Shown here piece after piece: positions 33,840 through 46,027 of a stretch of 64,000 nucleotides of DNA (its first letter is position 1; the number at the start of each line of letters is the position of its first letter). The position numbers and the translations under genes are program-made. The notes below the pieces were generated by a model. It did not search any database and was not told the DNA's origin. It was given only the letters and a program-made list of their open reading frames with translations. Source of the DNA: Progne subis subis (taxonomy: Eukaryota > Chordata > Aves > Passeriformes > Hirundinidae); assembly GCA_022316685.1 (NCBI GenBank), contig JAKJHU010000082.1, positions 3,224,001 through 3,288,000 of the forward strand, given 5' to 3'.

Positions 33840-34330
33840 TGGGTGTGTTACACTAATCATACAGCCGAAATTTTGGCAGATAAGACAAGAAAATCAATTG
33901 TAATTTCTTCGGCTGTTTTCTCATATATTCTCAACTTGTTAGCAGACATTTTTTTTTTAATAGAGCGGTCAATGAATATTTAATGCTGTGACACACTGCC
34001 AGTTTTATCTGCCAGCTAATAAAAAAGCTGCTTGGTCATGGGTGTAAGAGGAGAGGTCTCTTTTAGCCTCTGTGGCTGGCTGGCTGTAATAAGAAGGATG
34101 ACAATTTTAAATTGGGAGATTAATGGATAATTTGGAATCGCTGTCATTCTGACACAGCCAGTGACCTTTTCAAATTGACAGATAGCTCCATTTCACCCCA
34201 ACCAGCTACAACAAGAGATTGTTTTAAACAATTGGACCTAAATGCCTGGCTTAAAGGAGGCCAGGCATAGGAATGTGGCAGGGCAGCTTATAAGTGAAAT
34301 AGGCCTCCCACAGATTAATGGAATAGTTAG
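33840..34330. promoter_or_regulatory. Putative conserved non-coding element
   Basis: Of all the unique DNA in the window this looks most like a deeply conserved enhancer. It contains AATCAATTGTAATTTC, TCAATGAATATTTAATG, GGGAGATTAATGGATAATTT (paired homeodomain cores), CCAGTGACCTTTTCAAATTG (a nuclear-receptor half site) and TTGACAGATAG (a MEIS/TGIF-type TGACAG). There is no open frame of note beyond 34000 and no repeat. This is inference from motif density. Confidence 0.35.
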
Positions 34331-35675
34331 GAGGGCCATCCATCCAGCAGTTCCAATTCTCAGTTTTTAGCTACTGAAGCATTAGCAAGGTAAAAGGCAC
34401 TGATGTCAGAAAGAAGAATGCTCAGTATTATCTTCTCCAGCAAGAAAAACTGTACAGCTGAAACACTGAGCCTTCTTGGGTCTGTCCAAAATGACATTGT
34501 GAAAAGATATAAAATAGGTGAAAGGGAACTTCTGCAGACGTCTGTACCCATCCTGTGGTATTGGGCAGCATTGCTTCAGCAGTAACACACAGAGTCATAA
34601 ATCACTTGTGAGGAAAATAAAATAATAATAATTTAAAAAAAGAAACAGAAAAACTCATTTCCTGCTAGAGCCAAGTTTTGCTCAAGAGTCCTGAAATAAT
34701 GGACCTTAAAAGTAAGTTATGGTTAACCACAGAAAAACTATTTTATGCAAAGCTGTGATAGTTATCTCTTTGTATGTTCTCTCCAGGATTTTTTCACAGC
34801 TTGATTCCCAGGGTTCAAGCCCAGTCTCATGACATGACTTTGGAAAGGAAGTCATGTTTATAAACAGGGAAGTGACATGCCATTGTGCAGTTAAATACAC
34901 AACATGAGGAGAAATTGATTCAAAGGGGCATTCTCACATTATTTTAGAATTCTATTCTTCAAACTGTTCCTGTACATAAGGCTTTGTTTTTACTTGCAGA
35001 GGTTTGCTAGATGTGGATTAGCATTTTTTTTCAGTGACAGATCAGTTGTCACACACTGTCACACACTCATTTTTTTAGGAAGATGAATGGGGTAGCACTT
35101 CAGGCCAGCAGTCCACCTTCCCAGTGACCACTCCTGGGAGATCCACATTCCCAAATGTCTCCAGACTCTTACCCTTATGGTCACAAACAGTTTATGAGCA
35201 GCCCTTTTAAAACACTGACAACTACTGGGCTATTTCCTAAATGCAGGACATGCAGCAAGCACTGCTCATGGGGAGAACTGAAAGCTTGCCTTGGAAGCGA
35301 GATGGGGATGTTGTAAAGAAATAAACTCATTTTCCAGGAGATGAGGGGAAAAGCACGTGTGAGACAGATGCATGTCAACAGCCACACTAAAGAAAGGTCC
35401 CCCATGAACTCCAAAGCCACCGTGGTCATCTATTACAGCTAATTTCAGCTCGTGTCCCCAGACCAGGGTCCAAGTCCCAAATGCAGGATGCCGTGCACCT
35501 GACTGTGCACCCCAATAATCCTTATTTGGCTCAGTAGCATGGCTGAGCTGAGATCTGGGAGGCAGGAGCATATTAGATTCTCTGGGACTTAAGCAAGACA
35601 CAGTTCTTGAGAAATTCTGCGTGCTACTGCTGGCCACTGAGAGTGACAGACACTGCACCACACCCCAAGTGCTAA
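34331..35675. other. Unique non-coding DNA
   Basis: No recognised gene or repeat apart from a short tandem TGTCACACAC pair near 35046-35066. The 148-codon minus frame at 35266-35712 shows no domain I know and runs into CR1 at its start. Confidence 0.4.
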
Positions 35676-36052
35676 AATAGAACAGGCTATTCCATTTGGA
35701 AGGGACTGGCAAGGATCACACCTTGTCCAACTGCCTGATCATTTCAGGGCTGACCAAAAGTTGAAACTTGTTATTAAAGGCACTGTGCAAATGCCTCCTA
35801 AAAACTGACAGGCGTGGGGCACTGGCCACCTCTCCAGGATGCCAGTTCTAGGGTGTGACTCCACTCCTCAGTGAAGAAACGCTTCCCTGTGCCCAGTGTG
35901 AGCCATTCCCACGGGTCCTGTCCCTGGATCTCATGAGGAAGAGCCCAGCCCCACGCTCTCCACTTCCTCAGGAACCCTTGGAGAGCAATGAGGTTGTCTC
36001 CTCCCCACAGGCTGCTCCTGTGGCCAGCATTGCTCTGCCCTGCAGAGGAAGT
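35676..36052 (-). mobile_element. CR1 LINE 3' fragment
   Basis: This is the minus-oriented end of a CR1: AATAGAACAGGC then GGAAGGGACTGGCAAGGATC at the 3' tip, TTGTCCAACTGCCTGATC, later ACTGGCCACCTCTCCAGG and CTCAGTGAAGAAACGCTTCC. The block describes the classic CR1 3' untranslated region in reverse. It is 5' truncated. A run of A's with C interruptions follows at about 36112-36139. Confidence 0.82.
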
Positions 36053-39000
36053 AAGCCAAATGATCATAAGAAGGCAAATCTGCCATAAATAACCCAAACC
36101 TTCCTGACAGGAAAAAAAAAAAAAAAACAAAAAAAAAACAGCAAAACTGCAATGAAATCAGCAACTACTTTTCCCAAAAATCTTCAAAACCTGAAAATGG
36201 ATTTATGAAGCACACATAGCAGATTCTTAACTAGCTATATAACATTTCACCTGGTTCAAGTGTAATGTTTATTGCATTTAGTCAAAGCGATGCACAAGAA
36301 ACTCTGCAATTAAGCATGATAAATCCACTTCCATTACCCATTATTTGTGAGCACACTGAGAAATACCAGCTAACAGGCTAAAATTACAGTATTTTTTCTG
36401 AATTATCATGGTATTTCAAATTTCAGCATGATTTCAGGGCATAGGAAATGCTTCATAGACAAATAGAGGAGTATGGGGTAGATTCATCAACACACTGTGA
36501 TAAATGAGCTACACATTCCATATGCACTAAAATCTTGTAGGTAAGCTAGGGATGAGTAAGTGCAGCAATTGTTATGGATAACAGAAATCAGGAGATTCCA
36601 AATGTTTGATAAAGTGACAAGCTCTGCAGCACACAGAGGAGTGATCAGAAAGTCACGCTGGAATGGAATCATGCTAGGTCTCAGAACAGGACAAAATATC
36701 CCAGAGAGGAATGTTCATAGAAAACATCCTGAGCCAAAGATTTTGGCATTGTTACTGCCAGAACTGAAGAGAAACCACTGTTTTCTGTCAGAGCCCATCC
36801 TGCCTGCACAGCTGAAAACAGAATGGACAAGATAAAGGGCTGAAGCAGAGCAACCAAATTGATCCTTTCAAATTTTCAATACACGTTTTTAAATTATACC
36901 TTTCAGCAAATGCAAGACAGATAATTCTGAAATTGGAAACAGTTGAAACTTATGGTTTTCTTTTAACCCCACAACTAAAAGCAGGAAATTATCTTCAAAT
37001 TTATAGTGCAAAACCAAAGAGGTGTATTTGTGACACTCCAATGCTGTGCCACTAAAAGCATTTATTCAAAGTCCTACAACTAGAAAATGGACCACTATAG
37101 CCAAATTGCTTCTTTCAGAAATAGAGTGGTTTGAAGATAGTTGGCTGCTAGTAGATTACAGAATTACAACTTTGATTTTATGTTAGCAAGACTGGAAAGT
37201 CTGCACTTTGCTGTTTCTGTTACACATTAGAGCATTTGTGGAATTTTGACTGAACTAATCTGGCACCCCATTTACTTCAAAACTTTGCATGAGAGCTCTG
37301 TAGCATAAAAAGACCTCAGTTTGTGATGATTCTTTCATTTCGATGGCCTCTGAAAATAATCCTGTATCAAGAAGATCTGGATTACTTTGCAAGTTTCATT
37401 TTCTCTTGTTGTCAAAACACCAAAACAGATTTTGAGGAGGAGAAACTGGAATGAATCCTCCAGGCTGAATAGATTTCACTTTATTTACAGAAGAAAAATG
37501 AAAAAGTAAAAAAGAACGAACAAAAAAACCTCCCTGAATCTGCACAAACAGGAGAAACCAAAGCAAGCAAAGCCAAGCACCCCACACTAGAGAATGTTGG
37601 TAATGTCCTGGCATCTACCAGGCTCCATCCCTTGGTGGATGGTGTAACTGAGAGCAGCTGCTCACAAACCCAAACCCCTGCTCACAGGCTTCAAACCATG
37701 AGTTCTTAAAGGTCACAGAACTGTTATTAGGGAATTATTTCATCTTGCTTCGGTAAAGTCTTATCACAAATCCAACATTTGTTACACGATTCCTTTTTCT
37801 TCCTGCTTTGCATGAACCTCGCAGATCACTTGGGCTGAGGGGTGAAACAAACTCCTGCCTTTTAAACCAGGATGATTTCCTCCACTTTCCCACTGCCACA
37901 CCTTAGCCCAAGAGCTATTATACATTTCGCAAAACCACTGCTAGAATTTGAAATTGGGCATCCAAAATTGGAGGAAGCTTGAATATTTTGGCTTTTTACT
38001 AATTCTGTCCGTTGACAAGCTAGAGAAAAACCAACAGGGAATGAAATTAGTCCCTGCCAAATTTAACAGTTCCAATGAAAACAGCACTACATAAACTCAC
38101 CTAGCAGTGGGTTTATTCTGTGCTACATCTCCTCAAGTGACACACTCAAACCTGTCTGACGTGACAATTTTATTTCTAGGAGCTGTGTTGGTGTGCAACA
38201 TCTCCTCCCCAGAAGTCCACAGATAAAATCCACATCTTTTCCTTTTTTGATATAGAGAAAATGACAGGTGAAATATATCACACTGCTAATCAGGCAGGGG
38301 CTTCCATACCCTTGACACACCTTTGCTGTGTGAATACAATTCCTCAGACAAGGAAAAATCTGGTTTAATACCATTTTAAATTAATGGAGTTAGACACAAA
38401 ATTAATTCCACTGAAAAAGCACCTAGGAAATTCTATAAATGTATTAAAGTACAGCAGCATTTTGAAAAAAAAAAAAAAAAAACAAAAAAACCGTGAAACA
38501 AGAAAATAAAAATTAATTTTTGTCTTTTTGGTAGTTTTTGAAAGCAGAGAAGCATGAGAATAACTTCAGATCTCCCTTTTCATAGATCATTACTGCGTCC
38601 TAACTGAACCCAATCACCATTCCAAGGGAGGATACTCCAGGATTTACTCATTTTTAATGAGAGTTCAGTAGTGAAGCATAGCAAAACAGCTTCATGAGTA
38701 GAAGAGCAACTCAAGTTTTAAGAGCATAATAAAATGGTTTACTAGAGAATTTTTTAAAAATTATGCTATTTTACTTGCAAGAAAGGACAAAAAAAAACCC
38801 CCAAACCCAAAATACTAAAGGTGTTTCAAAACATGTTTTCCTTTGATATTTAATGGATATTTTTATTTCCATGATGAATATAAACTCTCTAGATACAGCC
38901 AACAGCACGTTCAGTTATGTATTAGTCAAAGACAAAAATCCTTAACTAGAAATCACAAAAAGGAAAGGTTTTCAGCACTTCTGGATGGTATTTTAGCATA

Positions 39001-42000
39001 ATATTGTAAATTAGCCCCTTTTGAACATGACAAAATCACTGTCTGTTTAGGATTAAATATAAGCCCCAAATGAATGAAAAGTGCTTAACTGCTTCAGACA
39101 TTGAATTATTTGGTGTAAACTTTGGCCCTCAGATGCAGCAAGCAAGGACAAAGTTCTGGAAAGCAATTGAAAAATCTCACTCTCGCTTTGAAGGGTGAAT
39201 TAGGCAGTAATAAACTGCAATAAAACTTTCACGAGGTTCACTGGCCATTTTCCAGGGGGAAGCTAAGGTAATATCCTTAGTAGAGCAGTGTAGTAAAATG
39301 GAGAAGTCCAGGCAAAAGGAGCTCTTTTGAAATGCTACCACTCCATCTGTAATCTTAAACATTAGCAAGGCTAATGTGCTTTTTTCTTGCTGAAAACCCA
39401 GGTGTGACAGTCAGCCCAATCACCAAGGATTTTTGTTCACAAGTGGCTCAGTGACAGTGTTTTTCCTTTTGTATAGAAACTTCTCATTCTGAAAAAACCC
39501 AGAGCACAGCAGCTCAAATCTGGGTAATTCCTCTAATCCCAGAGCACTGCTCCTGTGCTTGGAGGAGCCAATTCACTCCCTTGAAGGCTCTTCTTCCCTG
39601 AAAGAGGAAGAACACATCCTGCTTGGGGCAGGCTGCTTTTTTGGGAGGGCAATAATGGCAATCCAGCTGACCACCAGTGAATTCACTACCCACTTCCCCA
39701 CATCATTACAGGCTTCATGTAACAACTCTGCTTCATCATCAAAAACTTGCAGAGATTATAAGAAATCGGAATTTTACAAGAACTGTTCACTAAGAACAAG
39801 CGACATCTTCCTGTCCCTCTCTAAATGAGCTATGCTTCCCTGTGGAATCCAGAAAAGCAGACAAATCCCTCAGCATTTTCAACTGCAATCCCCAAGTGCT
39901 CAGCCAGCTGCTCCAGGGTCACCTCCCAGCCTGGCTAAGCTGCTTTGTGTTCCAGTGGCTTGAGAAGCAACCTGCATCAAGCCAGAAGCACATTAGATCT
40001 TAATTTCAGCTGGCATTCTGCAAGACTTTGATAAGCCATTTGACCTCTTCACGCCTCACAGCACGGCTTGAAGGATCCGTGGGAAGTTTCCATGTACATC
40101 AGCACCTCACCAACAGCGTTTCCAGGGTAGATGTGTGTGCCCACCAGGACTCCCTCAATTCCCTGAGGGATTACTGCTGGGAATGGGCTGTGGACACTCT
40201 AACAGCGAGGCGCAGGACTTCACATTCTACCACAGTCATGTAAAAAAAAAAAAAAAATCCCTCAGACTGGAGAGATTTATTAGCTGCAATTAAATGGATT
40301 GTGATCACAGAGGTTTTGTACAGTAGCTAAAATGGAAAATAAGTTCAGAGTTTTCAGTCAGAACTATGCCTATGCCACCACACAACACAATTCCTGCTAA
40401 AGTGAACAGGTTATACTCTCAAAATCCATCTCACTTTGTCCACATCCTATTCTGTCCATGAGAAAGGCATTTTGGTAGTCCTAGGAGACTTCTGCCTCTC
40501 TTTATTCTCCAGTGGAACTCCTCCTAAGGCAATTCCAGAAATATTCATCTTCTTGACTGTTAGGGAGAATACATCTAGCAAAAAGGCACAGAAAGATGTC
40601 AAAATTATATTAAGGGGAATAAATTACAACCGTTATAAGTTTTATTGCATATAAAAGTTCTTAAGCTACATGGAAAATGAATTGACAGAGAAATAAGGCA
40701 GTCTACTAGGAATCAAGGATGAAGTTAGTAAAGGCCAAACCAAATTGGGCTCAATTGCTCTGTGCCCTTTTGCAATGGATAATAATAGTCTTGGTGGTAT
40801 GTGGGAACCCACATTTAACATTTCCTGCTGAAAGGCTTCCCACAATTCATAAAAACAGAGGAGACAGGCAGTTTTATGATCTTTATTGGAATGGAGTTCA
40901 CAGCACAAAATTTCTCCCCAGAATGAATGGAAGCAGGAGGGGTGTATACTCCATTTCACTGGAACATGCACCAAATCTGACCTCTAAAAATGTAACCAAG
41001 GGCCAGCTTAGAAATTTGGACATAAGAAGGTAAAAAACCATAAAACAAACAAACCAACCACCAAAAAACAAGACAACAGTCATTAATCCAAAGACCCCAA
41101 GGGGTGATCACCTCAATGGCTTTATGGCTTGGCCTTCATATCCCTAATTGAACTACTGTTCTCCTTTGCTGCCTGCACCAGGGGCACAGGCAGAGCTGCC
41201 TGACTGTGAGATCATTACAAAATCTGGGTTTATTCATCAAAAGCTACTACTCGGCAAACCAGGCAGCTCCTCAGAGCACAGATTACTCTGCTTTAGCAAT
41301 ACTACCTGTCAAATCAAGATGGGTATGCTTAATCAAATACATAAATACATTTAGAGTATACAGTCGCCTTGTGAATCTAACCTTAAGAGAACCAAACAAT
41401 TAATAAACTCCATTAAAAAACCCTGAGAATATACTGAACAAAATGGAATGCATCAGCTTCTATTAAAATATACCTCCAAGTTTCTACTGTCAGATCTGGT
41501 TGCAGCAGATATCACGCTCATTAGAACAGGAGCAAATCAGATAGAAATCACCGTCATCCCAGTTATTTTAGAAATATTTTTTATTTTTATTACAGGACTT
41601 CCAGCTTATTGGAGGATGTCAGGAATTATATCACCTCTGACAAGGTACTCATTATTTCTTCCTTTTCTTCCCTTCTTGCCTTAGTTCTAATTATCAGCTG
41701 AAGAATTTGGGCTAAATTTATTACAAGTATGCCCACTGGAGAATTCTCTCCTCTGACTCATGAGAGATGCCTGCTCTCATTCCACTCTTCTTGCAAACAT
41801 AAGTCCAAAATTAGACCGAAATACACTGAGACTTTTGCCCCAGGAGCCTCATGCCACACTAATGAAATCAATGGGAAATTCACCACTAACTTCAAATGTA
41901 AAACCAAGCACCAAATTATCTTCTAAGATTTCGTATTTACTTAAACCTTGCAGAAGATCTGAAATTGTTTAAAAACCTTTAATATATAATTTTTGTGAAC

Positions 42001-43265
42001 TTGGGCATACCCCATCTGACCAATAATCAAGAGAAAGGATTTTAAAAGTGGTTTTCAAATGCAGCTACTAAATCTGTACCTGATTGTGCACAAGACCATT
42101 GAACAACACGAACTTCAATTTTAGCAGTACTACAAGACAACCGGGACAAAGTGGTTTTCCAAGAGATCAGGCCCAAATTTTCCAAACTCTGGCCTCTATA
42201 ACTTCTTGGCAACACAGAAGAAAAACCAATAGTCACACTTGGAAATGCAGTTTTTTCAACTTTACCAAATCATGCTCCAAAAACACTTATGGCAGTTATT
42301 GTACTCTCTGTACAGTTTTTCCTTCTGCTACAATGGAATTCTTTCTTGTTGCTTTGCATTATGGCACAGTCAGGACTGCTTGATTTTATGGGGTTTTTCC
42401 TGCCCTGAGGTCATCTTTCTGTTCTTGAACCAACCTTCATGACACTCCAATGGTTTGGGGTCTTTCTGTACATTCTCTTGCTAAAAAGATTCAGTTCATT
42501 GTCGCAAGAATTAGAATTTGACACCCAAATTCATAAGCCCAAAACAAAACATTTAACAGCAGATATTATCAGTGATGTCCTGTTTTACCTCTTTTTAACT
42601 ATTGCTCCCAATAATCTAGTGGAAAAGTCATGGAAAATTATAGACTCAAGACGCCTGGTAGAATAGCCAATGATCCAATTCCTTTGACTAAGATAAAAAC
42701 ATTCCACCTAATCTCTGCAGCATTTGTAGAGATCTTGTAGACAAGAATTAAGGCAGAAATCATAGCTGAAGGGCACTAAACGATTCACCTCAAACTGAGG
42801 CAATTGCCACAAAGAGATTTGCTAACAAGGTTCCAGACTCTGAGAACAGACATTGGGGTCTGTGGCATCTGTTACAGGGCTAACACAAAAAAACCCATTT
42901 ACAGGTATTTGCTGAGCTGCTGCTTGCTCCCAATTTACTTTTTCATAGCTCAATGACAGACTGCCCATTTTCAGAGCAGGGTTAAGATACCTGCCTGTTA
43001 CTAATGCCCATGATGACAATATCAAATTTGGTGTTTAAATTTTTATTCAACACTTTGCAGTGCTTAGTAGACAGAGGTGAAACCCTTCCAGAGCACCTTC
43101 AGGAATCAACCTTCAGCTGTTGGGTCCTAAAAATACAAGACATCTGGCTATAAAAAGAGCAAGGAGAGCCTCAAAGGCTTAGAACCATCAGGGGCTGCCT
43201 GTGAAAAGGGCCTGGGATGTTGGGCCCAGAACAAGGTCGTACCAGTGCAGCTCTGCAGATCAGAG
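36053..43265. other. Long unique region, nothing coding recognised
   Basis: About 7.2 kb with no recognised gene, RNA or mobile element. It contains homopolymer or A-rich runs near 36112-36139, 38466-38491, 38791 and 40243-40257. Open frames are all below 105 codons and none has known domains. Several AT-rich parts, such as 36860-37260, could be regulatory, but they do not stand out. Confidence 0.4.
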
Positions 43266-43269
43266 CTGC

Positions 43270-43425
43270 AGCTCAAAGGGGCCTTGAAAAACAGGAGAAA
43301 TGAACTGAGGAGCATCACACAGTTCAGCAGAGCCAAGTACAAAATGCTGAACTTCAGACACAACCACAGGTAATGCCCCAGATTAGGGATGATGAGGTAA
43401 CAGTGCAGAAAAGGTCCTGGGAGAC
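43270..43425 (+). mobile_element. Diverged CR1 fragment
   Basis: AACTGAGGAGCATCACACAG, CCAAGTACAAAATGCTGAAC and GCAGAAAAGGTCCTGGGAG follow the order of a CR1 ORF2 3' segment (consensus AAGTGCAAGGTCCTGCA ... GAGAAGGACCTGGGGG). The match is patchy and the ends are approximate. Related sequence may extend left to about 43130. Confidence 0.45.
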
Positions 43426-45661
43426 CTTTAGCTCAGTTAACACCTACATATATATAAATGCCAAAATACTTCCTCCATAAAACACCAAATTCTTTCTTTC
43501 TTTAATGAAGCAGCATCATGTTTAGCAGATGGTGAGTCGGTGGCCAGGTAATTGTGTGAAGCAAAGGTTTCAGAAGCAGACAAGATTTTGTTGGTGATAA
43601 ATAACTATCACATAAAATCAGCAAAATCCCATAGAAAATTTGTCTATTCAATGTAAAACTAATGGGAGTGTCTAGCTTTTTACTTCCCTTTAGGAATTCC
43701 TTATCTAGACATTGTTCCCAACAAGACAAGAAATATCCTGCCTTGGAACATTGAAGCAGGTCTTCCTGTTACTGAAACCACGGTTTGCACTGATAACCCA
43801 CTCTGGCAGCCTTTCTTTGCCATCTCCCCATTAAAACGATACCAGAACAGGAGGTGTAACCTCAGCTAGCAAAAGCTCTTCCTCCTTGTAAACGCAGCAA
43901 ACACCGAGGCACAAGCAGCCTGTGTGCAGGGTGAGCAGCTCCTGGGGACCGCTGGCAGCCTGCTCCCACCCCTGGGATCGCTCTCACACACCCTTCCTGC
44001 ACCCACCTGCAGCTGCCCCGAAACAAAGATTGGAGCAGCCATGTTGCAAAGATTGAAGATTGGAACATCTCCAGATGGGGAAGAACAGGGTGTGTGGGGG
44101 AAACCAAAACAAACCAAAAAAACCCACCAAAACCTCATTCAACTCTCTTTTTTTTTTTTCTTTTTTTTTTTTTAACTACTTGAGGAAGAACTACACTGAT
44201 CATCACACAAACTGTAAAAATAAGGAATAATGAACTACTGTTGGAACCAATAGATGTAGGTGCACCTGCATATTTGGCATCTCCCACCCGTTTTACAGAG
44301 GGAGAAGAGAAGGCTGATATTCCAGCCTGTGCAGAAGAGTGCATGCTCTAGTGGCCAGAGCCTGAACTATTACCTGACAACCCAAAATAAGAACCATTAC
44401 CATATTTGGATAAATTAACAAAAATTCAATGTCACAACCTTAAGTTACAATGTGCATCAAATTACCATCTGCATATGATTTAACAGAACTAGAGTGCAGA
44501 GAGTCAACTTACAGTAGCTCAAGAAATAATCAGGCCCACTACAGTTACACGACACAGATATCATCTACTAGAAATACACCTGCATAATTTAGCAGCTGTG
44601 CATTTTGAAGGCATGCCTTCCTACACCATTTATGCAACTATAGATTCAAGGAACCACTCTGAACATACACACGACAATGGGAATATATGAAGAACAGCAG
44701 AATCAAATTAAGAAATAACCCCCACGTAAAGCAGCTTAATGTGCCTGTTAACTTGAACATCTCAGTTCATCAGAGCAAAAAAGTGCGGTCAGCTTTCATT
44801 CCAAGAGATGTCCACAAGGTTTCAGTGCAAAAAGAGCTTAATGAGTTAAGACTCATTAAAAATAGCCAGCTGCACATGCATTCAGGAGGTGAGAACACTA
44901 GGCTCAGGTTACATTACTTTTGCTGCAGGGTAGGGGAAAGGATGAACTCATGCCATAGGAAACATTGTTTTCCTGATCTGTAGAGCTTTTTATCCTTTTA
45001 TTGATAGGGAACACAAGAAATACTGAAACACCTGGCCTTTTTGCCTTCTGTGCACAGCTAATCCTAGACCTCTGCTTTGGATGAACCCGTCTGAGCTCAC
45101 CCAAGACAGCCTACAGGACTTGTCCAAATTGCTGTTTTGGTTAAACTTAAACAAATAGGTAGAATCTGCACTTCGGAGCTGCCAGAAATTGATATTATGT
45201 CAAAAATTTTAAGACCTATTAATTGACAATTATTCTTTTAAAATTGCATGTAAAAGAAGTCTCACCTTAACTGAAATTCACGTTAATATGAATTAGCTGG
45301 ATGCAGCACTGCTGATGAAGCTTCAAGGTACTTACTAGAGGAGAAGCAAACTTCTATTTTTGTAAAAAGCATTTTTTTCTAATGCTCCCTGCCAGCCTCT
45401 GTAACATTTCAGGTTATTTGCCAGCCGGGGGTACAGACTTTAGGAAAACAGCAGTCCTGTGTCTGGGGAGGTCTGCCCCTGGGTTGTCAGTAAGAATTGA
45501 AAAAAACCCATCCACTTTACAGTAAAATGCATTGGACAGCAGGGCAGCTCTTCAGCACTGATAGCTATTTTCCCTATGTGTTTGCACCTGTAAAAACCTA
45601 TAACCTGTGGGCAAAACTTCAGTGAGGACTGATTGGTGTGGAAAAGATGAGCTGTGTTTTG
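43426..45661. other. Unique DNA with T-rich run
   Basis: No recognised gene. A T-run with single C interruptions lies at about 44148-44173. Opposed frames at 43862-44175 overlap each other and are not gene-like. Confidence 0.4.
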
Positions 45662-46027
45662 TGATGGAGGGTCTCTGGGCAGCACAAAGAGAGAGTTGGT
45701 GCCATGGGCCTGTGTGTGGCAGCTCTGGGCGCAGATCCAGGGCTGAAGACAGATTTGAGAGTAAATTGAGGAGAGAAATCTGGGAGGATGGACTTCATAA
45801 TCTGAAATTGTAATTGGACAATTAACCCAAATAATGGACCAAAACTTATAAAAGTGTGAAAACTCATGACCTGTGACAACAGGTCCATCTTGGGTCCATC
45901 TTCAGTAGAGCTGTGGCCAGGCTCTTTTACTGCCCAAGTTGTATCTTTTGGAGGTCTTTTAATAAATACCTACTTTATTCCTTTAACTCTGCCTGGCTTC
46001 TGTTCTAGGTAGCCTCTTTAAGCATCA
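45662..46027 (+). mobile_element. Diverged relative of the family A LTR
   Basis: The segment from about 45775 (GAAATCTGGGAGGATGGACT, then CTTATAAAAGTGTGA near 45845 and AATAAATACCTACTTTATTC at about 45960) is collinear with the copy at 581 and carries the same TATA box and polyadenylation signal. The 3' end AAGCATCA at 46027 is a mutated family end. The start near 45662 (TGATGG) is uncertain because the 5' part has diverged. It lacks internal sequence and target repeats. Confidence 0.75.

Noticed and set aside
35266..35712. A 148-codon minus-strand frame
   Set aside because: No recognised domain, no splice context, and its upstream end enters a CR1.
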